Shown here piece by piece: positions 48,696 to 56,894 of a stretch of 64,000 bases of DNA. The notes under the pieces were generated by a model, which searched no databases, was not told where the DNA came from, and saw nothing but the letters and a program-made list of their open reading frames with translations. Within the stretch, counting starts at the first letter, position 1, and each line of letters begins with the position of its first letter. The DNA is from Pholiota molesta (Eukaryota > Basidiomycota > Agaricomycetes > Agaricales > Strophariaceae): assembly GCA_014925825.1 (NCBI GenBank), contig JACGCK010000203.1, positions 1 through 64,000 of the forward strand, written 5' to 3'. Made by a program: the position numbers and the translations under genes.

Positions 48696-49226
48696 GTTTG
48701 CCCTTGTGATCGTGGATAGCTGGGTGCGAAGCGGGCAGAGACATGAATGTGATGCGTCGTGTAGACTGACGACAGGAGAGGGAGAGGGGAAAGGGTGATA
48801 GAAGGCGTCAGAGCTATTGCGCAACCTTATAAATATGAAGGGTGTAATGCTGCGTAATGTCTTGGAGCAGCTTAGCTGGGAACGAGCGTCCTTTATAGAA
48901 TGCATGGAACAAGTCGTGGAAGCCTTGGAAGATGCAAACACTCAGGGCCTTGTATGGTATCTGCTCCGGACGTGAGGCAGTGCCGTATATTGTCGCCGCA
49001 CTCTCTCCGGCGCCACTCTCCGCCTCCTGCTCCTCGGCGCTAAAAATCTTTGTGAGCCACCGACCGCCGTGTTGATCATGCCTCTTCCTATAAAGAAGTT
49101 TATGCCAGTAGAAGGCGCAATAATACCAAATGAAGGGCTTATATTGAACTTGCAGAAAGTTTGAGTCGGCTGCCATCAAAGTCCGACGCCGACTCTGGGA
49201 TAAAGTACGAGATCAACGGACATACT
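48696..49226. other. Upstream flank of the peroxidase gene
   Basis: A 121-codon minus-strand open frame (48838-49179) has no recognised motif. It could be a gene or chance. Confidence 0.35.
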
Positions 49227-49833
49227 GGGTGACATTCCACAACGATATCTTGAATTATAATTCAAGTGTCACCTCAAGCGACGTCAATCGGAGTTCGAAT
49301 CGCGAATATTTGGATTTCCCTGGATTTCCACAACGTTCACAATAGTTAATTTGAAGTCAATATCTTGAATCCAGTGAGGGAGATCCTTGCAAGGCCCTCT
49401 AGTCTCCCTCTAATGAGTTATATACTCCTTAAAATTAGGCAAAACACTATATTACATGTAGGTGAGGCTCTAGATAAGGTAATACAATATAATCTCCAAG
49501 TCTGCAGAGCTCACACTTTGTCTGCTGCCTACAATCGGAGCACCAAGTGCGAAGCTTGGCAAGGGCACTCGATAATCATGCCGGGATGCCGCTCATCCAA
49601 GGCTAACGGAAAAGGAAAGAAAGGGTCCAATATGGCAACGGTTGACAGTTTTTGACATTCAAATTTTTGGAAGGGGGGTCGAGAGGCCTCCTCCAAATTC
49701 GAGATTTAGACCTGTCAACTTGAAAGTCAGTTGACAGCTCGGAGGTTATGCCATCAGCGGCACCTCGGCGAAGGACCCTTGTTACCATGTATTTAGAGTT
49801 AGATATTCAAGTTAGCGTTGTGGAATGTCACCC
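49227..49833. mobile_element. MITE-like element with 18-bp terminal inverted repeats
   Basis: GGGTGACATTCCACAACG at 49227-49244 is repeated exactly inverted at 49816-49833, with similarity (tATcTTGAATat) continuing inward. ACT flanks both ends (49224-49226, 49834-49836), a possible 3-bp target duplication. The 607-bp body has no transposase and holds an 18-bp palindrome, CTTGAATTATAATTCAAG (near 49249). Confidence 0.7.
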
Positions 49834-50277
49834 ACTTATAGACATCTGGCCAAGGCCGGCGTTAACCGGCTACTACGACTATGACATACGGAATGTTAGG
49901 AAAATCAGGCACGCGGCCCACACCAAATTTTCGTCTAAATATTCGGATTTCTTCCTATCATCGAATGGATGACGATCCAATGCAAATCCAATGCATACGA
50001 TCTACCGTGGTCCGTGGATCAGTAAACTTGCAGTAAACGCATTTACTTAGATCTTCATCCAAAATAGTTGTTCTCATTATTGCGGTCCCGGACCGACTAG
50101 ATCATTCCAAATGCTGTGAATTAGCGCCTCGTACTTATAGCATAGCACGGTGCAGTGTCAATTTGCACTGGATTCAGCGCTTGCAGGAAGGCTGAGTGCC
50201 CGACACACCGACGCAATGTTGCTGCAATATGGTCAATCCATACGTAGATGAATATATCCGACTCAGCTTTATTCGTA

Positions 50278-50379
50278 GGCGCTATAGCCAAGTGGTTACG
50301 GCGACAGTTTCGAATCGGAATTTGATTCCGCCTAAGCTGTTCCTCTTTGAGGGCGCAAGTTCAAATCTTGCTGGCGTCG
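50278..50379 (+). tRNA. tRNA-Ser(CGA) with intron
   Basis: The acceptor stem GGCGCTA / TGGCGTC pairs over 7 bp with two G-T wobbles. The D stem is GCC/GGC with GTGG in the loop. The anticodon stem ACAGT/GCTGT closes a loop TTCGAA..A with a roughly 20-nt intron after the base next to anticodon CGA. The long variable arm CCTC-TTT-GAGG is typical of class II tRNA. The T arm is GCAAG-TTCAAAT-CTTGC. A TTTCTTTTT run follows at about 50381 as Pol III terminator. Confidence 0.88.
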
Positions 50380-51038
50380 CTTTCTTTTTGGCCCCAATCG
50401 CCACACCCATTAGCGCTTAATTTGATTGCTCTCCCTATCTTTCACCGAATCGCCCGCTCATGTCCACCACATATCAATCAGCGCCGTCTTTTTTTTTCGA
50501 ATCAAGAATGTAGCAATGGCTATAAGAGGAAAGCTACGGCGGTGTTGTCGATGATTGTTGCCAATGATCATGAAGGTTCGCTGCTGGCAGGACTTCTTGC
50601 TCCATAAGTAGGGAGGTAAATGATTTGTAGATCATCTGGCGCTCATTTGTTGGAAGGCTGCCATAATTGTTTCGGTCACCGGAGGCTCTCATAGTTATAA
50701 CAGTTTTGTGTGGCGCAGATAATATCCGCAAATTGGTGGGCAACAGGAAGTAAATACGAGTTTCAAAAATCCTGTAAAATTGTCAGTACAAAGGATATAC
50801 CTCTACAGCTGGACAGAAACGACTTCCTTGTTTCAATCTTGCATATCAGACTCAATGACAAGTCGCAACGTCTATAGCATGACATCCTGGCAACTGCCAA
50901 CGACGTACACCGCGCTATTTAAACATCAACCATAGCACATAAAGACGGAGGTTCATTCGCAAGCGCCGCCTGACAAGGCCCGCCTCACCTTACAAAGGCT
51001 GCTATACAGTGGATCGACTACTAGTACCTTCAATTCGT
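50380..51038. other. Intergenic, no convincing gene
   Basis: Only short unsupported open frames; this is the 5' flank of the DUF6534 gene. Confidence 0.45.
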
Positions 51039-52525
51039 ATGACGGGCAATACACTCTTTCGCCACGCAGACGTCAATCAATTCGTTCTGGTATCGAATGA
51101 GGATCTAGGCGCCGTGGAGGTGGCCACCTTTATCGCCCTCATACTATTTGGCATATCACTTTCACAAGGGTATAACTACTACCATAGGTGGAGTGAGGAC
51201 AGTAGGAGAATGAAATTTCTAGTGAGTCGTGTATTTCTTTCATCGCTGATCATAATAGAGCAATGTTTTGGTATTCAGGTTGGAACCATATTGTAGGATT
51301 TTTCTAAAATATAAAACAGAGCTTCCGTTGAAGAATAGCCGATATTCTAGGTTCCTAGAAGCTTCCCACTCTTTTACCGCTTCCCAAACTATTTACTACG
51401 ACACCGTCACTCGCTTTACCACAGCACAGCCAAATTCATACCCACTCTCAACCACTGTACTCCTAGAGACATTCATCACAGTTATCGTCCAGGTACTATA
51501 GAGATGGTGCCCTTCCATCTTCTTCGTTCTCCTAACTAACTTCCAAATTTCCCAGTGTTTCTTTTCCTATCGAATTTTCCGGCTATCTGAAAATGTCTTC
51601 ATAACTGCCACATGCCTTTCCCTGTCATTCCTACGCTTTGTCGGTGGCTTAGCGCTTACCATCGAAAGCTTCATAGACGTGCCTAACAATCCGAACGGGA
51701 TACTCTTTGTCCAGCGCCTCAGCTGGCTGATTACGTCGGCGCTTGCGGTGGGCGGTGCAGCAGATGTATTGATTGCAGCGGCAATGTTGGTATATCTGCG
51801 GCGGTTTGGCTCGCCTACCAATCTCAAATCGTACGCTTTCCTTCGGTCTGTGAGTTGGGTCAGTCTGATCATCATGTGCTGTATACCCAGAACAACAATG
51901 GTTATTAATCGGCTTGTGCGATGGTCTCTTCGTAAGTCAATATGTTCTCAAAGCTAGGTTTCTCTAATGTCGAGTAGAGACTAGACTGCTCACGAGGTGC
52001 GATACTTTCAACTTCTTGACCAGCGGGATCATAACTTCGGATAAGCCTGGCGTCAGTTGCGACGATCATTTGCGTACGTATGTTCAATAATTGCTTCATT
52101 TGTATTGGCTCTCAAATGCTATCATAGTTCCAAACAATGGCGAATAGTAAGCTCATTTATTATTTGTAATCTTAACACGGCTGATGTTGCAATACACTGG
52201 CAGTGATCTGGTTTGGAATATACATCGTTCTAGCAAAATGTATGTGTTCTTTGCATTAAATTATCGTTCACTTTGCTAAACCAAGTTTTTACGGAATAAA
52301 TTACAGTCTACGCAAACTCGTTGCTCGTCGCGTGAGTGTCCCTTCTAGTCTCTGTGAGACTGTGATATTGTATTGGAAGCACAGAAATTGAAAATATCGG
52401 CGCTCAGATTAACCTCGCGGCCACGGACAAGCATTTCACACCTACAGACGACGGGGCGATCAAGAGGCCACACCTCAATCATACAGTTCGAGCGTCCTCC
52501 GCCTCAAATATCCGTGCGTTTCTGA
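51039..52525 (+). CDS. DUF6534-type seven-helix membrane protein 2
   Basis: The ATG at 51039 gives MTGNTLFRHADVNQFVLVSN and LGAVEVATFIALILFGISLS. Helices then follow the same order as gene 1 at 11157-12736: FLEASHSFTASQTIYYDTVT, VLLETFITVIVQCFFSYRIF, CLSLSFLRFVGGLALTIESF, the DVPNNPNG loop, ALAVGGAADVLIAAAMLVYL, TTMVINRLVRWSLQTRLLTS, ASVATIICFQTMAN, WFGIYIVLAKFYANSLLVA. The tail ends RPPPQISVRF at TGA 52523-52525. About ten small introns are needed; one of about 53 bp (gtgcga..gataag) is inferred from the match to gene 1. Function is unknown for the family. Orientation is opposite to gene 1. Confidence 0.85.
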
Positions 52526-52734
52526 TATCGGTTTGAGGTGATAGTTTATTAATTCTCCATCTACTTAGATATCCTTCCCGACACCGTTTGGATCGATGGG
52601 CATTTCTAGGAGAATGTCTGTAGCTAGCTCGAAAGTACGTCTGATTGATCATGTTACAAACAATTCGTATCCTCTGAGAAATGGGCAATGAGAAAAGGCA
52701 GTGGCCCGTGAGTGAGGTGCGTGAGAGTGCGTGA

Positions 52735-52795
52735 GGATGCGTGCACTCACTTTCACTCATTTACGACTCGCGCTCACTCACCTCACTCACTTTTT
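52735..52795 (+). repeat. CACTCAC-rich minisatellite patch
   Basis: Irregular units of the type cactcact / ctcactcac. Confidence 0.6.
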
Positions 52796-53239
52796 CGGCC
52801 GGCACCGCTCCCGGCAACTTCGGCAACGAGTTCCCACCGTCTCAACTACACCTCCCATTGCAAAATCACTGCGCGAAAACTGCACAAGAGATATGGGTAG
52901 TATATAGCTGTTCTGTATCGATGCTATATGTATATAGCTACCGTTAAAAACTGTTTTCTTAACAAATGAGGCACCTCCATAGCTTGTATATATGTAAGGG
53001 ATAGTATTCAGAGTCCGGCAGGTGCACACTCTATACTGCTACAGCTCACGATGAATCACGTCAAAAAGTCTATGAAGGTTTGGGTCTGGAAAGTGTCGGG
53101 CAAGCGAGGCACTTGCGAGGCGCTCAGCGTAGCCTAAGTAACTGTTTGTGTAATTGGTGTGAACTACGTCAAATTACATGTAAGGTTGTAACTTGTGAGT
53201 ATACGACGTTAGACGCTCCGCAAGCGAATACGTGCCACA

Positions 53240-53560
53240 CTGCACCGCGCACTCCTCACGCACTCCTCACGCACCCTCACGCACTCTTCACGCACTTTCA
53301 CGCACTCTCACTCACTTTTTCTCACGCACTCACGCACTCTCACGCACCTTCACGCACCTTCACGCACCTTCACGCACCTTCACGCACCCTCACGCACTCT
53401 TACATATCCCCACTCATCCTCACTCGTCTATCACTCATTTAATTAGAAGTAAGTGCACTTATCACTCACTTGTATTTTCCCTTCACTTACACTCACTCAC
53501 TTATTTTTATCTGCACTTGCACTCACTCACTTGTATTACAAACTTACATTCTCAATCTCG
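53240..53560 (+). repeat. TCACGCAC minisatellite
   Basis: From 53260 to about 53410 there are many tandem 8-11 bp units of the form (c)tcacgcac(c/t)(c/t)t, including five cttcacgcac-like units in a row. Looser cactcact units continue to about 53540. Confidence 0.85.
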
Positions 53561-53595
53561 CACTTAGTCGACTGAATAATGATTATAATGGATAT

Positions 53596-53892
53596 TCAAG
53601 TTTGGAATGTGATTGTTTCGTTTTGTACTTGTCGGTGAGTGAGCCCAACCGCCGCCCTCCCGTAAGCAGCAGACGTACCGTGCTCCTCTCGAGCCGCGCG
53701 AACGACATGCGCTCGACGCGGCGCCCCGATGCGAGTGCGGCCAGCGCAGATGGGGACGCAGTTAGCGACGGAGGGCGCGGAGGACGGGGTGGTCGACGTG
53801 AGGCGCGAAGGAACCGGGAACCTGACGATGCAAGGCTTGCGTCGGACTCTCTTATGCGGAGTTCGACGACCCTTCAGTGAAACGTTCACCAT
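53596..53892 (-). other. GC-rich open stretch, doubtful gene
   Basis: A GC-rich patch in AT-rich surroundings is open on both strands. The minus frame has an ATG (MVNVSLKGRRTPHKRVRRKP) and 98 codons. The plus frame is Ser/Arg/Gly rich. No family is recognised; it may be a repeat remnant. Confidence 0.25.
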
Positions 53893-53898
53893 TCATTC

Positions 53899-54070
53899 TG
53901 TGACGCAGTCAGGACAAACAGTAATAATAATCGGACCAGCCGGGGATCGAACCCGGGACCTCTAGGGTATTGGCATACCCCATACCATGGCTGTGCTCTA
54001 CCATCTAAGCTACTAGCCCGTTATTACCTCTCTAAAGGATGTAAGGATATGACGGAACCACATCGTCACA
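53899..54070 (-). repeat. 3' LTR of the TRIM
   Basis: 172 bp starting TGTGACG and ending CGTCACA, so the tips are inverted. It differs from the other LTR only at the base after TGTGAC (G here, A there). Confidence 0.85.
53932..54019 (-). tRNA. tRNA-like sequence in the 3' LTR
   Basis: The acceptor stem GGGCTAG / CTGGTCC pairs over 7 bp with two wobbles. TAGCTTAGATGG fits the A box and GGTTCGATCCC the B box. The T arm CCGGG-TTCGATC-CCCGG is perfect, with a usual AGGTC variable loop. Between the D arm and the variable loop there are about 33 nt instead of about 18. They include a GGGTAT..ATACCC hairpin and do not fold into a standard anticodon arm with intron, so I cannot assign an anticodon. 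It may be a functional intron-bearing tRNA, a decayed one, or a tRNA-derived promoter. Confidence 0.65.
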
Positions 54071-54142
54071 GAGCCCCCCACTCCTTCAGCGAGGTAATCC
54101 CCAGGAATTGCCACCTCTGAGGACCATTAAGGTTCATCTAGA

Positions 54143-54153
54143 CTGGTCCGCCA
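54143..54153 (-). promoter_or_regulatory. Primer-binding site of the TRIM
   Basis: On the minus strand TGGCGGACCAG starts one base inside the 5' LTR boundary. It is complementary to CTGGTCCG-CCA, the 3' end of the LTR's own tRNA-like gene with added CCA. Confidence 0.8.
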
Positions 54154-54154
54154 T

Positions 54155-54326
54155 TGTGACACAGTCAGGACAAACAGTAATAATAATCGGACCAGCCGGG
54201 GATCGAACCCGGGACCTCTAGGGTATTGGCATACCCCATACCATGGCTGTGCTCTACCATCTAAGCTACTAGCCCGTTATTACCTCTCTAAAGGATGTAA
54301 GGATATGACGGAACCACATCGTCACA
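54155..54326 (-). repeat. 5' LTR of the TRIM
   Basis: Same length as the 3' LTR and identical except one base, implying recent insertion. Confidence 0.85.
54188..54275 (-). tRNA. tRNA-like sequence in the 5' LTR
   Basis: Identical to the copy at 53932-54019. Transcription from here would run through the rest of the element toward the 3' LTR. Confidence 0.65.
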
Positions 54327-54331
54327 CATTC

Positions 54332-54734
54332 CTTCCATTTATGCACCAGTCTCGCAGGCTTTGCGAGGGCGCTGAGTATTGAGTGCGCGAAATGTGTAGC
54401 TTATAATAAAACAGTATATAAAGAGTTTATATACAATCTTGTAGAAGTGTAGAATGAGGGGAAACTGTTTAGTAACTGTAACCGTTGCTACTAATGGCTA
54501 TATACCCTTTCTTCACTTCAAAAACACTTAACTGAGCAATAAGTACTGTAAAAAGAGCTGTATTGGCCTCTGAAATTATATCCAGTTTGCATTACCTACT
54601 ATTCGACAATTAACTTGAATATATCATGTATTAACGTTGTCTGACCTCCTGGGGTAGTATTAAAGGCCGTCCAAAGGTCGTAGGCTTGGTCTCGGCCCTA
54701 GCGCTCAGTGCTCCGTGCTCATTGGACGGTCTGG
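54332..54734. other. AT-rich intergenic DNA
   Basis: Nothing recognisable. Confidence 0.5.
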
Positions 54735-54865
54735 ACCACTCACTGACGCACTCACTCACCCTCACTCATCGTCCCTCGTCACCCACTCACCTTCACTCAT
54801 TATCCACTCATTCTCACTCATCTTCACGCATTCTCACGCACCCTCACGCACTTTCACGCACACAC
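54735..54865 (+). repeat. Second TCACGCAC/CACTCAC minisatellite
   Basis: Units such as cactcacc, ctcactcat, ttcacgcat and cctcacgcac, similar to the array at 53240-53560 on the other side of the TRIM. Confidence 0.75.
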
Positions 54866-55125
54866 TTCCCCTCACTGCTGGCACACTGCCTTTTACCCGT
54901 GCCCCTGAGAAATTATTCCCCCCCCCTTTCAGTCGCAGCAGCTTCAAGAGGACGCCAATTAAAAGATTGACGCGTCTGAATTGATCGCAGACAGTTCTAT
55001 CAGATAAAGAAAGATCTCCGAAAAGGTTCAAAATTCCCTTCATTCCATTGTAAACAGCCGTTCTACTAAACGGTACATGTATTTCAACAGTCGTACAGTT
55101 CAAATTTTACAATCATGTTATGTAC

Positions 55126-56177
55126 TCAATGTATCCCTTTCATTAAGATAGATTCAAGTAATCTGACTAAACTTTGGAATACCCGAATTTTCCGACTGAT
55201 TATTATTTGCCAATTGCTTGAATTGCCGGCGTTGCAATCACAACCACCGCGTGGATTTGTGCAATTCACCGCAGTATATACACCTTCTACGCCATTCGAA
55301 AGATTGGCGGTTACGCGATGTAGAAATGCACTTATCAAAGCGGCGCGTCGGTGACAAATAGAAGAATCTCGAGCTTCTTCTTGGGTCCATAGATCCCCAG
55401 CAAGTTTTGGTATTTGCAGCCAATGGCCATAATATTTCATCTGGAAAATTGTCAGTTAGATACGTTGTAATAGGAGGTGTGCATTGTCTCAATACCCATT
55501 TGAACGCAACGCCAGGGTCTTTGAGACCCCCTAAAGCTTTATCGATGGTGTTTGAGAGCGATATAGTAACAATGGCTGCCTTGTCGGCGAGGGCATCATA
55601 ACCATGGTTCGCACAGTGATTGAGCACTTCGACTGGATGGGATGAATATACTTGGCTTCCAAAAGTACAACAGCAAGTCAATCGATGCGTTACAAAGGAC
55701 AAGGAACAGCGGCGTACTGCATGTATGTCATACAAATATTCATAGCCCCGTATACAAGATACTTCTCGGCCGCTTCTGCGACCTCAAAGAACAGGGGACC
55801 TCCATATCAAACACGGATGGCTGATGGTATTGCTCTGACTCGGATCGAGGATGAACGAACTGGAAGAGGACCTCGAGAACGGCCGCTGATTCCGTCAAGA
55901 GGATAGCTTCGAGAGGATCAATGATGGTGGACGTAGGGGAGCCAATCCGGCACTGGTGGCCTCTAGATACTTGCTGTATATTCTGAAAGTGATACCATCA
56001 GCAGAGACGAAGGCCAGATCAGCGTCGCTATCAGAGACTATGAAAAAGATCGTCACAATGAGTCGACATGATGTGAGGTGGATCCGGAAGGGACGTACAT
56101 AGTGGAGACTGCCTCAGGTTGTTTGTGCTCTGGGCCGCATCTTCGAGCTCGAGTCTGGGAGCCTGAGAGATAGACAT
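55126..56177 (-). pseudogene. BTB/POZ-domain protein A with frame breaks
   Basis: The ATG at 56177 gives MSISQAPRLELEDAAQSTNN. After a splice it reads SDSDADLAFVSADGITFRIY and SKYLEATSAGLAP. The frame shifts near 55936 to TSTIIDPLEAILLTESAAVL and EVLFQFVHPRSESEQYHQPS, and again near 55797 (GGGG where five G would keep frame) to FFEVAEAAEKYLVYGAMNIC. After an intron comes YSSHPVEVLNHCANHGYDAL and DKAAIVTISLSNTIDKALGG, then KYYGHWLQIPKLAGD in the last exon, with the stop at 55126. It is an inverted paralogue of BTB B (61129-62158), and the upstream DNA also matches. BTB domains dimerise and often link to Cul3; no second domain is recognised. Confidence 0.75.
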
Positions 56178-56894
56178 GGGGAAAGGAATGGGTGATAAGA
56201 CTGCGAGTACGTCTGACTTATATCGATGAGCGACACGTGCAGACGGGCGCCTAAATTGACAATCTGTGTGAACTTTAGAATTTGACATAGGAAGCATTGT
56301 CATAAATACTCAAACGATTGACCTCGTGTATTCACCCAAGTTTTTGCTTCAATTCTAATGAGAAGTGGTGGAAAGTTAATTCCACTGGATTCTGCCTACG
56401 GGAGAATCATACACGGCGGCAACTGCCAGTCACTCAAGCGCCGAACTTCAGACGATTTGTTCTCCAAAGCTTTCGCTAACGATTATACAAAATTGACACG
56501 CAATTAGCGCCTTAATGTGTCGCAAACAGTATAATTATGAATATATAAGATGACAGGAAGACATGGGGTCAACTCGTGACGTTGTAGATACGATACACAA
56601 GTGACAAGGCGATTCTGACAGTAAGAAGCATCTGTTAAATTTTCTATCCATCGACCCAAGGCCTCAGCTTCCACTCTGCATCGCATCAGAACAGTCCTCC
56701 AATCGTTCAACACCTCTCGTCCCTCAACATTTAAATACACGGTTACGCGTTCAGCAAAAGAGTTTCTGCAGAATCATCCTCCCCGTCGATCACAGCTCAT
56801 CGCGGGAGATATCATCAGCATCAGCCCACATTCAAGTAGAGCAGGCGACGGTATGCTCACCTCGGACTGCGCACGCTCCATTGCACCCACAACA
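56178..56894. other. Intergenic, promoter side of BTB A
   Basis: The first 120 bp match the inverted upstream region of BTB B (near 61010-61110). No gene is seen in the rest. Confidence 0.55.

Larger units (their letters stand above)
53899..54326 (-). mobile_element. Miniature LTR retroelement (TRIM) with a tRNA-like gene in each LTR
   Basis: Two 172-bp direct repeats (53899-54070 and 54155-54326) differ at one base, begin TG and end CA, and flank 84 bp. CATTC is duplicated on both sides (53894-53898 and 54327-54331). Read on the minus strand, the 5' LTR is 54326-54155. One base later TGGCGGACCAG (54153-54143) forms a primer-binding site. AAGGAGTGGGGGG (about 54086-54074) forms a polypurine tract just before the 3' LTR. 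There is no coding capacity. Each LTR holds a sense tRNA-like sequence whose 3' end plus CCA pairs with the primer-binding site over 11 bases, with 12 of 13 matching. The transcribed strand has no run of four T. Confidence 0.85.

Noticed and set aside
48838..49179. 121-codon minus-strand ORF upstream of the peroxidase
   Set aside because: No recognised family and no link to the peroxidase frame; kept only as a flank note.
53729..53965. Plus-strand ORF ending GPAGDRTRDL
   Set aside because: This is the well-known false peptide read from the antisense strand of a tRNA; here it comes from the tRNA-like sequence in the LTR.
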